Assembly: GCA_945867815.1 (NCBI GenBank)
Contig: CAMBIX010000008.1
Span: forward strand, 32,658 to 96,657
Direction: 5' to 3'
DNA from: an uncultured Veillonellaceae bacterium
GTDB lineage: Bacteria; Bacillota; Negativicutes; Veillonellales; Veillonellaceae
Length of the DNA stretch: 64,000 nucleotides
The stretch's first letter is position 1. Every line of letters begins with the position of its first letter. The notes under the pieces were generated by a model. It saw only the letters and a program-made list of their open reading frames with translations. It had not been told where the DNA came from and did not search any database. This document shows, one piece after another, positions 41,974 through 48,684 of this stretch. A program made the position numbers and the translations under genes.

Positions 41974-42090
41974 CATGGAGCTAAAGGCTATGATTATGCG
42001 CTTTTGAAAAAATATAGGACGCTTCTTGATTTTAGTGCTATAGCAGATAGGCACAGGCTCTTTAATGGAATATAGTTGTTTTCTTAAATG

Positions 42091-42127
42091 AAAAAGGGTG
42101 GCTGCATTTGATGCAGCCACCCTTTTT
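42091..42127. terminator. Bidirectional terminator
   Basis: Perfect 17-bp arms AAAAAGGGTGGCTGCAT (42091-42107) and ATGCAGCCACCCTTTTT (42111-42127) with a three-base loop; A tract and T tract on either side serve both strands between the rubredoxin region and the leftward MFS gene. Confidence 0.9.
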
Positions 42128-42156
42128 GCTTATTATTGGATTCTGTGTATAGTTAA

Positions 42157-42224
42157 AGACCAGCCTATGTTTCGTTGAAGAGCCTTACGATGGTATTAGC
42201 TTGCAAGAGATAATAGGCCAGTCT
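42157..42224 (-). repeat. P1 palindrome in reverse orientation (copy L)
   Basis: AGACCAGCCTAT and ATAGGCCAGTCT arms around GAGCCTTACGATGGTATTAG followed by CTTGC, matching the reversed core of copy F. It is downstream of the leftward MFS-like gene. Confidence 0.75.
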
Positions 42225-42232
42225 GTTTTGTA

Positions 42233-42268
42233 GATAGTATTAGCTCGCAAGGAACATAGTTCGGTCTG
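42233..42268 (-). repeat. Partial P1 palindrome (copy M)
   Basis: GATAGTATTAGCTCGCAAGG and the following GTCTGTTTTATAG repeat the right half of copy L (GTCTGTTTTGTAG at 42221). It looks like a partial tandem duplication ending at the MFS gene stop. Confidence 0.6.
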
Positions 42269-42270
42269 TT

Positions 42271-43641
42271 TTATAGAAGGGTAGATTCTCCATCTCTTGT
42301 ATGGGAGATATAGAGTAGCCATAGGCCTTCTAGGATAATGGCGGTGATGCAGAGAAGTTTGATAAAGTCGAAAATATCTAGGGTCGTAATGGTACCGTCA
42401 CGGCTGATATAGGAAGCGAGGGCTAGTGAGCCATGTCGCGTTTCAAACCAGGAGCCGGCGATGATGATAAACATCATAATGGTTTGACCACCAATGGAGC
42501 CAAGGTTACGCATCTTGGCCTGAATAAGGCGTTTTTCATAATGATGAATCCCCATTTCATCCATAAAGTTCTGCCGTAGGACAATGATTGCTTGAATGTT
42601 GGAAAAGGCGCAGAGAAAGACACCTGTCATATAAATATATACATTAGAGGAGAAGAGTAGGAGAAGAAAGAGAATAGAGGATATGTTACATAAGGTGACG
42701 AGGGAACAGTATTTGGTCAGCCGCATGGTAATGGGCCTCATAAAAGGAATGAGACAGGCACCGGACATAAAGACTGCCATGGTGTAGAAGACGAAGATGA
42801 ATTCTTTCATAGAAATATAATAGATAACAGTGAAGAGGATAACGAAGTTGGTTACTTCACTAAACCAAGAGGTTTGAAGGGAATAGAGGTGGATGTTATG
42901 TCGCCGCATACCAACAAGCATAACCATAAAGATGGCGAAGGCAATCCCCATATAGATAAAGTAGGTAATGTTAGCTGTTTGTTTTAGGAGGCGGACAAAG
43001 AAGGTTAGGAATAAAAGTAAGAAAGCAATAATTAAGTAGTAATAGCGTGAGGAATTGCTACGGGGAACGAAAATAGGGTCAAAATGTAGCTTATTGGTTA
43101 CGGGCAGATGGCAAATGAAATAGCCACAGCTAACTAATAGGAGTAGGTAAAAGATAAGAACGGCTTTTACACTTACAATCGCAATGACCATATTGATAAT
43201 AACGAATAGGAAGCGGAGAACGGCGTCACGTTTCATGTTTTCTTTATAGGGCCAGTGGCGTTGGCGTGTCAGTTCATCTTGGGTGGTTTGGTACATAGGG
43301 ACAGCGATAGATAGGCCGATGCCCATGAGGACAGCACCCAATTCCCAACATACATGGTAGGGCAGGCCAGCAAGAACGACGATGTTGCCTAAGATAGAGA
43401 GCAGCATGCCTAGTAAGGTTAATTTATAGGGGTTATTGATATGACCAAAGCCTTGCAGGTAGAAAATACCGACCATAAGGAAGGTATAGAAAAGGACGAA
43501 GGGGAGGATGTCTGTATAGGAGTAGAGGAAGACATCTAGGTAGGGTTTGATAAGGCTGACGAAGATAAAAATGGGAGCCATAGGAATGGTCATTATAAAT
43601 ATATTGGTCAGCACGTGTAAACAAGCGTTGATGCGGTTCAT
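42271..43641 (-). CDS. MFS-like multi-pass membrane protein
   Basis: A 456-aa protein with about twelve hydrophobic segments and a central charged loop near residues 185-200. The overall plan fits the major facilitator superfamily, including a GMLLSILGNIVVLAG second helix and a helix 4-5 region with PMYQTTQDELTRQRHWP. No substrate-defining signature was recognised. AAGAGGT precedes the ATG. It is monocistronic, flanked by palindromic repeats on both sides, with no regulator nearby. Confidence 0.7.
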   Translation of the reverse strand: MNRINACLHVLTNIFIMTIPMAPIFIFVSLIKPYLDVFLYSYTDILPFVLFYTFLMVGIFYLQGFGHINNPYKLTLLGMLLSILGNIVVLAGLPYHVCWELGAVLMGIGLSIAVPMYQTTQDELTRQRHWPYKENMKRDAVLRFLFVIINMVIAIVSVKAVLIFYLLLLVSCGYFICHLPVTNKLHFDPIFVPRSNSSRYYYLIIAFLLLFLTFFVRLLKQTANITYFIYMGIAFAIFMVMLVGMRRHNIHLYSLQTSWFSEVTNFVILFTVIYYISMKEFIFVFYTMAVFMSGACLIPFMRPITMRLTKYCSLVTLCNISSILFLLLLFSSNVYIYMTGVFLCAFSNIQAIIVLRQNFMDEMGIHHYEKRLIQAKMRNLGSIGGQTIMMFIIIAGSWFETRHGSLALASYISRDGTITTLDIFDFIKLLCITAIILEGLWLLYISHTRDGESTLL

Positions 43642-43703
43642 GGGTGATTACCTCTTGATATAACTTTAATGTGCATTAATTTAATTTAGTTAGTGCAGGG
43701 TAC

Positions 43704-43784
43704 GGAAGTACCTAATGGTCTTCCGATACTCCGTTCTTCGCTACGCTTGCAAGTCGCTCGGAAGAGACATTAGGCGCTTCGTGA
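43704..43784. repeat. P2 palindrome (copy I)
   Basis: Arms GAAGTACCTAATGGTCTTCC and GGAAGAGACATTAGGCGCTT, ends GGAAGTACC and GGCGCTTCGTGA, and the H-type core CGTTCTTCGCTACGCTTGCA followed by AGTCG. It is upstream of the MFS-like gene start. Confidence 0.8.
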
Positions 43785-44048
43785 TATGGAGCTAAAATGA
43801 TTAGCCTTTTGCGGATTATGAAAGCAATTTGTATTTTTTTGCACTCATATCTACGTCAATCCGACTACGAGAAGAGCAAGGTATTTTATGACTTAGTGCC
43901 AATAGGCTTACAAGTAAGCAACTTTAGTCACATTCATAAGTCTAGATGTAGTATAGCATAGAATGCGTACAAATATTGTATACATAGCAGCATGAATGCA
44001 TTATAGGTTAAAGAAATATACGAGCGTGTAAGCTGGAGCTGAATAGAT
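43785..44048. other. Intergenic DNA before the YgbA-type gene, with a repeat remnant
   Basis: No gene. Around 43872-43910 the sequence CTACGAGAAGAGCAAGGTAT followed by TTTATGACTTAGTG resembles the decayed right half of copy D. No clear promoter was picked out. Confidence 0.45.
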
Positions 44049-44474
44049 ATGAATGTGGAAGAAAAACGTCAGTTAGAGTTGACGACTATGCGTAAGATTA
44101 TTGGCATTTATTGTCATCATAAGCATAAGTCTAGGCTAGGGGCGATGGCATCGGAGGTAAAGACTTGTAATAATGGTGCGACTTCTGTAGAACCTTTTAA
44201 GGAAAAGTTAGATAGCATAGACCGGCAGGGACGTCTTTTGTGTCCGGAGTGTCAGGAGTTATGGGATTATGCAAGAGGGCAAATTATGCGATGTCCTCAC
44301 ATGAAGGAGAAGACCTTTTGCAGTGTGTGTCGGACGCATTGTTATGAAAAGGAACATAGGGAGCGGATTCGACAGGTTATGCGGTATGGGGGACCACGTA
44401 TGTTATTAGATTCTCCCTTGATGGTGATTCGGCACATGTATACGGAGTGGAAAGATAGAAAGACTGTTAAGTGA
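44049..44474 (+). CDS. Nitrous oxide-stimulated promoter (YgbA-type) family protein
   Basis: A 141-aa Cys-rich protein. The C-terminal part matches the YgbA_NO pattern: LLCPECQELWDYARGQIMRC, CSVCRTHCYEKEHRERIRQV and MRYGGPRMLLDSPLMVIRHM. The N-terminal half has KIIGIYCHHKHK, separated from LCPEC by an extra stretch of about 35 residues. The paired cysteines suggest metal or Fe-S binding. The family is linked to nitrosative stress; its mechanism is not known. The ribosome-binding site (GGAG) is rather distant. Confidence 0.85.
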   Translation: MNVEEKRQLELTTMRKIIGIYCHHKHKSRLGAMASEVKTCNNGATSVEPFKEKLDSIDRQGRLLCPECQELWDYARGQIMRCPHMKEKTFCSVCRTHCYEKEHRERIRQVMRYGGPRMLLDSPLMVIRHMYTEWKDRKTVK

Positions 44475-44496
44475 TTATGCTTGACAGTCTATTTTT
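44461..44496 (+). terminator. Terminator overlapping the YgbA-type stop codon
   Basis: Stem AGACTGTTAAG (44461-44471) with CTTGACAGTCT (44480-44490), then ATTTTTA. Confidence 0.75.
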
Positions 44497-44552
44497 ATTT
44501 ATGCTAATATAACGTGTAAAGTAAATGTACTTGATAGTAGAGAGGTGACAAC

Positions 44553-44876
44553 GTGGAAGAACGGTGGCTTATGAGTTTGCTTCTGGACTTTTACGGGGAG
44601 CTCCTTACTGATAGGCAGCGTGATTGCTTAGTCTTGCATTATGAGTCGGATTTATCTCTTGGTGAGATTGCAGAACAGATGAAAGTATCTCGGCAGGCCG
44701 TGCATGATAACATTCATAGGGCAGAGCAATTACTTAGAACGTATGAAGAGAAACTGCAGTTAGTTAAACAGTACCGACGCCGTCAGCAGTTAATAAGAGA
44801 TATACAACAGGCTTTATCGAATATGCCAGGCAATACGGTAAAGATACAAGAGTTAGTCGCACAATTGGAGGGATAA
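44553..44876 (+). CDS. ylxM: YlxM family DNA-binding protein
   Basis: A 107-aa helix-turn-helix protein of the UPF0122 family: LLLDFYGELLTDRQRDCLVL, then YESDLSLGEIAEQMKVSRQA, a sigma-70 region 4-like HTH. It usually precedes ffh and may modulate the SRP operon. GTG 44553 is taken as start because AGAGAGGTG lies just before it. The stop is one base from the ffh ATG, so translation is coupled. Confidence 0.88.
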   Translation: MEERWLMSLLLDFYGELLTDRQRDCLVLHYESDLSLGEIAEQMKVSRQAVHDNIHRAEQLLRTYEEKLQLVKQYRRRQQLIRDIQQALSNMPGNTVKIQELVAQLEG

Positions 44877-44877
44877 G

Positions 44878-46245
44878 ATGGCCTTTGAAAGCTTAACAGA
44901 TAAATTACAGGAAGCTTTTAAGTCCTTAAAAGGTAAGAGCAAGATAACAGAATCTGATGTCAACTTAGCCCTTCGACAGGTACGGACCGCTTTACTCGAA
45001 GCAGATGTTAATTTTAAGGTGGCTAAGGATTTTATTGCGCGTGTACGAGAAAAAGCCTTAGGGGAAGAAGTCTTTGGTTCTTTAAATCCAGCGCAGACGG
45101 TTGTTAAAATCGTTAATGATGAATTGACAGATTTATTAGGTGGTACGCAGAGCCGCATCAGTATTGCCCCTAAACCACCAACGATTATTATGCTAGTAGG
45201 TTTACAAGGGGCTGGTAAAACTACAACGGCTGGCAAATTAGCTGTGTATTTACGTAAACAAGGTAAGCATCCGATGATGGTAGCGGCCGACGTGTACCGC
45301 CCAGCCGCTATTAAGCAGTTGCAGGTGGTAGGCAAACAAATTGATGTGCCAGTTTTTGCTGATGAGACACCAGGTGCGAATCCTGTAGACATTGCTAAGC
45401 GGGCGATTGCTGAATCGACGCATCTGCTCAAAGACGTAGTTATTATCGATACAGCAGGGCGCTTGGCTATTGATGAAGAATTAATGGCTGAACTTAGTAA
45501 TATTAAGCAGGAAGTCCATCCGCAGGAAATCTTGCTTGTTGTGGATGCTATGATTGGGCAGGATGCTGTAACGACAGCGCAGACTTTTAATGAAAAACTT
45601 GGCCTTGACGGCATTGTGCTTACTAAGATGGACGGCGATGCTCGCGGTGGGGCGGCCCTATCTATTAAGGCAGTTACTGGTGTACCGATTAAGTTTGTTG
45701 GTACCAGTGAAAAGATGGATGGTCTAGATGTTTTCTATCCAGACCGCATGGCGTCTCGTATTCTTGATTTAGGGGATTTTAAGACCTTAATTGAAAACGT
45801 ACAGGACGTCATCGATGAAGAAGAAGCTAAGGCTATGGCTAAGAAAATGGCCAAGAATTCTTTTACCTTAGATGACTTCTTAAAGCAGATGCAACAGGTA
45901 CGTAAGCTGGGGCCGCTGCAAAATATCTTAGGCATGTTGCCAGGTATGGGGCAGATGAAAGACCAACTTAAGAATATAGATATGGATAGCAAAGAGATTC
46001 GCCATATTGAAGCCATTATCAAATCCATGACTATGGTGGAACGGTCTAATCCTAAGGTGCTTGATGGCTCTCGGCGTAAACGTATTGCTATGGGCTCTGG
46101 TACTCGTGTGCAGGATGTGAATCGTCTCTTAAAACAGTTTGAAGAAGCTCGTAAGATGATGAAGAAGATGAATGGTTTTAAGAAGGGTAAAAAAGGCCTG
46201 CCTAAGTTACCATTTATGAACGGCTTAGGTGGCTTTGGTAAATAA
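44878..46245 (+). CDS. ffh: Signal recognition particle protein Ffh
   Basis: The GTPase subunit of SRP, targeting membrane proteins to FtsY and SecYEG. The 455-aa protein has the N domain, the G domain with GLQGAGKTTTAGKLA, DVYRPAAIKQL, DTAGRL and TKMDGDARGGA, and the Met-rich M domain with MLPGMGQMKDQL and RRKRIAMGSGTRVQDVNRLL for SRP RNA binding. It is in the standard ylxM-ffh-rpsP order. Confidence 0.97.
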   Translation: MAFESLTDKLQEAFKSLKGKSKITESDVNLALRQVRTALLEADVNFKVAKDFIARVREKALGEEVFGSLNPAQTVVKIVNDELTDLLGGTQSRISIAPKPPTIIMLVGLQGAGKTTTAGKLAVYLRKQGKHPMMVAADVYRPAAIKQLQVVGKQIDVPVFADETPGANPVDIAKRAIAESTHLLKDVVIIDTAGRLAIDEELMAELSNIKQEVHPQEILLVVDAMIGQDAVTTAQTFNEKLGLDGIVLTKMDGDARGGAALSIKAVTGVPIKFVGTSEKMDGLDVFYPDRMASRILDLGDFKTLIENVQDVIDEEEAKAMAKKMAKNSFTLDDFLKQMQQVRKLGPLQNILGMLPGMGQMKDQLKNIDMDSKEIRHIEAIIKSMTMVERSNPKVLDGSRRKRIAMGSGTRVQDVNRLLKQFEEARKMMKKMNGFKKGKKGLPKLPFMNGLGGFGK

Positions 46246-46249
46246 AAAA

Positions 46250-46286
46250 TGGGTAAGGACCGGCATTCTTATGAGGGACTTACCCA
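46250..46286 (+). other. Intercistronic hairpin between ffh and rpsP
   Basis: TGGGTAAG (46250-46257) pairs perfectly with CTTACCCA (46279-46286), without a T tract. It may be a processing or stabilising hairpin rather than a terminator. Confidence 0.5.
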
Positions 46287-46314
46287 GTAAAATACATATT
46301 GAGGAGGTGATTTC

Positions 46315-46578
46315 ATGTTAAAAATTCGTTTAACTCGTTTAGGTGCTAAGAAAGCGCCGTACTATCGTATTGTTGTAGCTGACTCTCGTGCACCGCGTGA
46401 AGGTCGTCCGGTAGATACGATTGGTTCCTATGATGCAACTAAGTCGCCAGCTATCGTAGCTGTTGATGAAGAAAAAGCATTAGCTTGGATGGGTAAAGGC
46501 GCTCAGGTTTCTGATACTGTTCGTTCTTTATTCAAACAGCAGGGTATCATGAAAAAATTTGCTGAAGCCCGTAAATAA
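46315..46578 (+). CDS. rpsP: 30S ribosomal protein S16
   Basis: An 87-aa ribosomal protein beginning [20 protein letters not shown] with the family segment [28 protein letters not shown] precedes the ATG. It is the normal partner of rimM and trmD in this operon. Confidence 0.97.
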   Translation: MLKIRLTRLGAKKAPYYRIVVADSRAPREGRPVDTIGSYDATKSPAIVAVDEEKALAWMGKGAQVSDTVRSLFKQQGIMKKFAEARK

Positions 46579-46596
46579 TAGTAGAGAGGCCTTATG

Positions 46597-46824
46597 ATGA
46601 AAGAATTAATTACATTAATTGCGAAATCATTGGTGAACCAGCCAGATGCCGTCTCTATCACAGTCACGCAGGAAGGCGATATGGAAGTCTATGCTATCCA
46701 TGTCGACCCTGCTGATATGGGCAAAGTTATTGGTAAAAACGGTAGAATTGCGAAAGCAATCCGAGCTGTTGCGAAAGCCGCGGCTATCAAAGAAAGTAAA
46801 AAGATATCGGTTACTATAGTTTAA
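46597..46824 (+). CDS. khpA: KH domain RNA-binding protein KhpA
   Basis: A 75-aa single KH-domain protein with the GxxG loop in VIGKNGRIAKAIRAV. KhpA pairs with KhpB (Jag) in Firmicutes to bind RNAs linked to cell elongation and division. I place the start at ATG 46597, seven bases after AGAGG, instead of the adjacent ATG at 46594. Confidence 0.92.
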   Translation: MKELITLIAKSLVNQPDAVSITVTQEGDMEVYAIHVDPADMGKVIGKNGRIAKAIRAVAKAAAIKESKKISVTIV

Positions 46825-46836
46825 AGGGTGTCAGAC

Positions 46837-47244
46837 ATGGAACAAATGAAATTACGTGTACCTGTCGTTGTAAAAGCGAAAGTTACAGAAGACCTAAAAA
46901 CAAAACTGATTGCGGATGTTCAGCAACAGCTGGATTTAGTAAATCAGGATTTACAACAAATCGAATTTCAGGCTAAACGGTTATTAACGGAACAGGCTAA
47001 AATCGATGCGCAAGGTCTATTGCAGGTTCGTCAGCAAATTGAAAACAATCGTAGTCAACGCTTACAATACAAAGATGAATTAGAACAGCGTATGAAAGAA
47101 ACACAGGAACTTGAAGTGGGTGTAGAAATCGTACGCGGTACTATGGATCAGATGATTGATGTTAAAGTCGGCGATGATTTAGATAGCTTAATGAATGCAG
47201 AAATTTTACTAGAAGATGGTAAAATTGTTGCCTTTAGGAAATAG
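46837..47244 (+). CDS. ylqD: YlqD-like coiled-coil protein
   Basis: A 135-aa protein: an N-terminal strand (MKLRVPVVVKAKVTEDLK), a central heptad-like coiled coil rich in Gln/Glu/Leu (about 25-95), and a C-terminal beta segment ending MNAEILLEDGKIVAFRK. This matches the YlqD proteins found between khpA and rimM in Firmicutes. Its function is unknown. ATG 46837 follows AAAGGGTG. The stop lies one base before the rimM ATG. Confidence 0.8.
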   Translation: MEQMKLRVPVVVKAKVTEDLKTKLIADVQQQLDLVNQDLQQIEFQAKRLLTEQAKIDAQGLLQVRQQIENNRSQRLQYKDELEQRMKETQELEVGVEIVRGTMDQMIDVKVGDDLDSLMNAEILLEDGKIVAFRK

Positions 47245-47245
47245 T

Positions 47246-47737
47246 ATGGACAATCTAATCACTATTGGTACGATTGTAGCCCCGCACGGTGTGCGGGGTG
47301 AACTTCGTATTATCCCACAAACAGATTACCCAGACCGCTTTATGCACATGGATGCCTGTTATATCGATGGCAAGGAATATCATGTTAAGAGTGGACGCGC
47401 TCATAAGCAGTTTATCCTGCTTACCTTGCAGGAAGTTATAGACCGTGATGCAGCGGAAGGGTTAGCTAAAAAAGAAATTCAAGTAACACGAGATAACTTA
47501 GTGGATTTACCAGAAGGTCACTATTATATTTTTGATATGATAGGTCTTGCTGTAGAAGACACAAAGGGCAATGACTTAGGTAAGGTAAAAGAAGTCTTAC
47601 AGCCAGGGGCTAATGACGTGTATGTTGTAGCTAAGGATGGCCAACCGGACTTACTCTTAGCGGCCATTAAAAGTGTTATTATCTCAATAGATATGGAGAA
47701 AGGTAAAATGGTGGTGGATCCACCAGAATGGATATAA
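47246..47737 (+). CDS. rimM: 16S rRNA processing protein RimM
   Basis: A 163-aa assembly factor for the 30S head. The RimM N domain has IGTIVAPHGVRGELRIIP, and the PRC-barrel half has YYIFDMIGLAVE and LGKVKEVLQPGANDVYVV. The start is ATG 47246; an upstream in-frame GTG (47216) lies within ylqD and has no ribosome-binding site. It overlaps closely with ylqD and trmD. Confidence 0.95.
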   Translation: MDNLITIGTIVAPHGVRGELRIIPQTDYPDRFMHMDACYIDGKEYHVKSGRAHKQFILLTLQEVIDRDAAEGLAKKEIQVTRDNLVDLPEGHYYIFDMIGLAVEDTKGNDLGKVKEVLQPGANDVYVVAKDGQPDLLLAAIKSVIISIDMEKGKMVVDPPEWI

Positions 47738-47738
47738 T

Positions 47739-48506
47739 ATGCGTATTGATTTTGTATCGCTATTTCCTGAATTTTTTGACGCCTTCTTCAGCCATTCGAT
47801 TATAAAACGAGCTATTGAAGCGGGGCGCCTTACCATGAGTGTAACCAATCCCCGTGATTTTGCTCATAATAAACATAATCAGGTAGACGATACGGTCTAT
47901 GGGGGAGGTCTTGGTATGCTCATGATGGCACCGCCTCTGTTTGAAGCCGTAGAAAGTATCCCTGTTAGTCATGACTCGCGTAAGCGGGTTATTTTTTTAG
48001 GACCAACAGGTCAGCGGTTTACCCAGGAGAAGGCTAAACAATTGGCAGCTGACTATGATCAACTCATATTGGTGTGTGGCCATTATGAGGGGATAGATCA
48101 TCGGGTAGAAGAGCATCTTATTGATGAGATCATTTCTATTGGTGATTATGTCTTAACAGGTGGTGAACTGCCGGCTATGGTGGTGGCTGATGCGGTGGCT
48201 CGTATGGTGCCTGGTGTTTTAGGGACAACGGCGAGTGGACAAGAAGATTCTTTTTATTATCCTCTTCTTGAAGAACCACAGTATACAAAACCATCCGAAT
48301 ACCGTGGTTGGAAGGTGCCTGATGTGCTCTTAAGTGGTCATCATGCCAATATTGCCCAGTGGCGTTTGGAAGAGCGGGTCAAACGAACTTTAAAGAAGCG
48401 GCCGGATTTGTTGGATAGGGCACTTACGAAAGAAGAAGTAAGTGTGCTTAATAAATTAGGTGTGATGCTCACAGAGCAAGGACGAATTAAAGATAATAAG
48501 GATTAA
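47739..48506 (+). CDS. trmD: tRNA (guanine-N1)-methyltransferase TrmD
   Basis: Methylates G37 of tRNAs using SAM, preventing frameshifting. The 255-aa SPOUT enzyme starts MRIDFVSLFPEFFDAF and has the knot residues VCGHYEGIDHRVEEHL, ISIGDYVLTGGELPAMVVAD and the C-terminal YTKPSEYRGWKVPDVLLSGH. It is the last gene of the operon; a terminator follows. Confidence 0.97.
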   Translation: MRIDFVSLFPEFFDAFFSHSIIKRAIEAGRLTMSVTNPRDFAHNKHNQVDDTVYGGGLGMLMMAPPLFEAVESIPVSHDSRKRVIFLGPTGQRFTQEKAKQLAADYDQLILVCGHYEGIDHRVEEHLIDEIISIGDYVLTGGELPAMVVADAVARMVPGVLGTTASGQEDSFYYPLLEEPQYTKPSEYRGWKVPDVLLSGHHANIAQWRLEERVKRTLKKRPDLLDRALTKEEVSVLNKLGVMLTEQGRIKDNKD

Positions 48507-48524
48507 TTGAATAGTTAGGATAGG

Positions 48525-48552
48525 GACCTGAGCGGTAGCTTGGGTCTTTTTT
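48525..48552 (+). terminator. Terminator after trmD
   Basis: Nine-bp stem GACCTGAGC (48525-48533), loop GGTA, GCTTGGGTC (48538-48546, two G-T pairs), then TTTTTT. It separates the ribosome operon from the CRISPR-cas locus. Confidence 0.85.
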
Positions 48553-48684
48553 GTATTAGAAAAACTGTCTTATGATAAAATAGGACATAATGAGTTGTTT
48601 AACTAGAACTTACTATTGGTAGGCTTTATAAGCTATATTATGCAGTTAATATTAACGGATGTTAGGCAGTAAGGGGCGATATTT

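Larger units (their letters stand above)
41819..42040. repeat. P2 palindrome inserted in G and itself split (copy J)
   Basis: Left end GGCACTGTGTATGGAAGCGC followed by CCTATAC, and right end AATATAGGACGCTTCTTGAT followed by TTTAGTGCTA. The right end matches the right end of copy D. The two ends pair as GAAGCGCCCTATA with TATAGGACGCTTC. Copy H lies inside. Confidence 0.65.
41779..42083. repeat. P1 palindrome split by an inserted block (copy G)
   Basis: The left part, GAAAACAGCTGTTTTCC followed by TCGCGAGCTAGTGCTA (41779-41811), and the right part, GATAGGCACAGGCTCTTTAA followed by TGGAATATAGTTGTTTTC (42046-42083), together make one P1 element. Their outer arms are inverted repeats of each other. 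About 230 bp of P2-type repeats now separate them, so the P1 element was there first. Confidence 0.7.

Noticed and set aside
41825..42007. 60-codon frame between rubredoxin and the MFS gene
   Set aside because: It consists entirely of P2 palindrome sequence.
44853..45614. 253-codon minus-strand frame inside ffh
   Set aside because: Shadow of ffh; the protein is low-complexity Ser/Ala/Thr-rich without motifs.
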